Below, piece by piece: positions 62,488 to 64,000 of a stretch of 64,000 nt of DNA. The notes beneath the pieces were generated by a model. That model had not been told where the DNA came from. It made no database searches and was given only the letters and a program-made list of their open reading frames with translations. The translations under genes and the position numbers were made by a program. How positions within the stretch are numbered: position 1 is the first letter of the stretch; every line of letters starts with the position of its first letter. The stretch comes from Bacillus sp. EAC (GTDB lineage Bacteria > Bacillota > Bacilli > Bacillales > Bacillaceae_G): assembly GCF_002156875.1 (NCBI RefSeq), contig NZ_NCSY01000005.1, forward strand, positions 62,001 through 126,000, written 5' to 3'.

Positions 62488-64000
62488 ATGGAAGCAAGTA
62501 CAAAAGTTACATCAATTCAAGCTACATATGAAGCCGAAAATGTAAGTTCATCAACCTTCCTTTCTAAACATGGTGAATTAATTGCAGCTTTAATTTCGGG
62601 CGCATTAACATTAATCGCTTCATTAATGAATGATCATAAGTCAATATTGGTGATTTTATTATATGTCTTAGCGTTTTGTATCGGAGGCTTTGCAAAAGCA
62701 AAAGAAGGAATAGAAGATACGATTGCTGAAAAAGAACTAAACGTTGAAATGCTAATGATTATAGCGGCATTAGGATCTGCAGCGATTGGATATTGGACTG
62801 AAGGAGCTGTCTTAATTTTCATTTTCGCTTTAAGTGGTGCTCTTGAAACTTACACTCTAAATAAAACCAATAAAGAAATTTCATCTCTTCTATCAATTCA
62901 ACCACATACAGCTATTCGTATTATTGATGATCTAGAAGAGGTTGTTAGTATTAAAAATTTAGAGATTGGCGATTATATTTTAATTAAAGCTGGTGAACGA
63001 ATTCCAGCAGATGGTCAAATCGTTAAAGGAGAAACGCTAATCGATGAGTCTGCCTTAACAGGTGAGTCAATTCCAGTTGTAAAAAACTTTAAAGATGAAG
63101 TCTTTGCCGGAACAATCAATATTAAAGGAACCTTAGTGGTAGAGATTACTAAGCATAGTGATGAAACACTATTTCAAAAAATAATTAAACTTGTGCAAAC
63201 AGCTCAAAGTGAAAAAACGCCTTCACAACAATTTATTGAAAAATTTGAAGGAGTCTATGTAAAAGGTGTCTTGATTACTGTTTTAATAATGATGTTTTTA
63301 CCACATTTTGTTTTAGATTGGTCTTGGACAACGACTTTTTATCGCGCAATGATATTATTAGTTGTTGCTTCCCCTTGCGCACTTGTTGCTTCCATTACAC
63401 CTGCTGTCTTATCAGCTATTTCTAATGGTGCTAAATCAGGAATTCTAGTCAAAGGTGGCATACATTTAGAACGCCTAGCAGTTTTAAAAGCAATCGCTTT
63501 TGATAAAACAGGTACATTAACTATAGGTAAACCTGAAGTTACAGGGTTTGAGATCATTGATGAACTTAACCAAACAGAATTATTAACACTAGTAGCATCA
63601 ATTGAAAAATATTCTACTCATCCGCTTGCGTCAGCAATTGTTGAGTTTGCGACAAAGCAGGGTATTGTGGTCTCAAATTCTTTTGAGCAAATAGATGACC
63701 ATGCAGGGTTTGGGGTATCTGCTATCGTTAATGGAATTGAATATCGAGTAGGTAAAAAAGAATTTGTAACTGCCAAATATAATCCATTAGCACAATTTGA
63801 AGAACAATGGGAAAACGAAGGAAAAACAATAGTTTATGTGGGATCAAATGAAAAAATTATTGCTATTTTCTCATTAAAAGATTTAGTGCGAACTGAAACC
63901 AAAAGTGCACTAAAAACTCTAAATAAATTAGGTGTACAAACGGTTATGATAACTGGTGACTCAGAACAAACAGCTAAAGCAATTGCCGCAGAAAGCAAAA
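62488..64000 (+). CDS. Heavy-metal P1B-type ATPase, cut by window end (ZosA/PfeT-like)
   Basis: ATG 62488 with AAAGGGG 7 nt upstream opens a frame with no stop to the window end (504 residues seen). No N-terminal metal-binding domain is present. ESALTGESIPVV is the actuator motif, ASPCALVASITPA has the SPC membrane metal motif, AFDKTGTLTIGK contains the phosphorylated Asp, and YSTHPLASAI (HP motif) and VMITGDSEQTA are in the nucleotide domain. SPC with no metal-binding domain fits the P1B-4-like Bacillus ZosA/PfeT (YkvW) type, which exports iron or related divalent metals. Specificity also depends on the missing C-terminal part. Confidence 0.88.
   Translation, partial: MEASTKVTSIQATYEAENVSSSTFLSKHGELIAALISGALTLIASLMNDHKSILVILLYVLAFCIGGFAKAKEGIEDTIAEKELNVEMLMIIAALGSAAIGYWTEGAVLIFIFALSGALETYTLNKTNKEISSLLSIQPHTAIRIIDDLEEVVSIKNLEIGDYILIKAGERIPADGQIVKGETLIDESALTGESIPVVKNFKDEVFAGTINIKGTLVVEITKHSDETLFQKIIKLVQTAQSEKTPSQQFIEKFEGVYVKGVLITVLIMMFLPHFVLDWSWTTTFYRAMILLVVASPCALVASITPAVLSAISNGAKSGILVKGGIHLERLAVLKAIAFDKTGTLTIGKPEVTGFEIIDELNQTELLTLVASIEKYSTHPLASAIVEFATKQGIVVSNSFEQIDDHAGFGVSAIVNGIEYRVGKKEFVTAKYNPLAQFEEQWENEGKTIVYVGSNEKIIAIFSLKDLVRTETKSALKTLNKLGVQTVMITGDSEQTAKAIAAESK

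Overview
The window looks like a chromosomal segment of a low-GC, spore-former-type Firmicute of the Bacillaceae. Evidence is the AT-rich DNA, strong AGGAGG-type ribosome binding sites with frequent TTG/GTG starts, a yfkAB/yfkD/yfkE(chaA) block as in Bacillus subtilis, a BH0509-type small protein, and Bacillus-style teichoic-acid and Wzx/Wzy genes. Genus assignment (Bacillus/Gottfriedia-like) is inference only.

Layout. 1-8.0 kb: end of yfkAB, a tiny Tat-signal peptide gene, yfkD, a YczE-like membrane protein, a Ca2+/H+ antiporter, a flavin-type stress protein, a Crp/Fnr regulator with a small DMT transporter, a VanZ protein, a GalU paralog with a damaged active-site signature, and a serine-hydrolase-like protein. 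8.1-24.8 kb: a surface-polymer region. It holds two tandem giant two-domain glycosyltransferases, an ABC polymer exporter (TagGH type) co-transcribed with UDP-ManNAc dehydrogenase, two GT4 enzymes, an epimerase, UDP-GlcNAc 2-epimerase, an LCP ligase and a Wzy-like membrane protein. Together these suggest a ManNAc/ManNAcA-containing polymer exported by ABC transporter and attached to the wall. 25.2-41.8 kb: a beta-helix protein, then a long leftward exopolysaccharide operon. That operon carries Wzz/Tyr-kinase/phosphatase control (CpsC-D-B), galU, a priming sugar transferase, glycosyltransferases, CDP-glycerol genes, Wzx flippase and rmlACDB. This predicts a rhamnose-containing polysaccharide bearing glycerol phosphate. 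It starts at a well-formed extended -10 promoter.

42.2-48.2 kb: BH0509-type small protein, a chemoreceptor, an OmpR-type regulator whose receiver has lost its phosphorylation residues, and pstSCA behind a textbook five-repeat PhoP box. pstB is missing at the expected place, which is occupied by a tandem repeat array. 48.8-62.1 kb: an APH-family kinase, a YesMN-like two-component system, and two tandem paralogous three-gene sugar ABC operons (one binding protein has lost its lipobox), a DUF805 protein and an EamA exporter. 62.5 kb to the end: a P1B-type metal ATPase, cut by the window edge, behind a strong leader hairpin.

The most unusual non-coding feature is a set of interspersed repeats. 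Family A (termini GTTGATT...AATCAAC) and family B (about 125 bp, CGAAA...CTAGACAA) are different elements. Yet copies of both carry the same roughly 70-bp double-hairpin module, as if the module moves between repeat families. Family B copies begin 1-2 nt after stop codons in two separate places. No tRNA, rRNA, CRISPR array, transposase or prophage gene was recognised.
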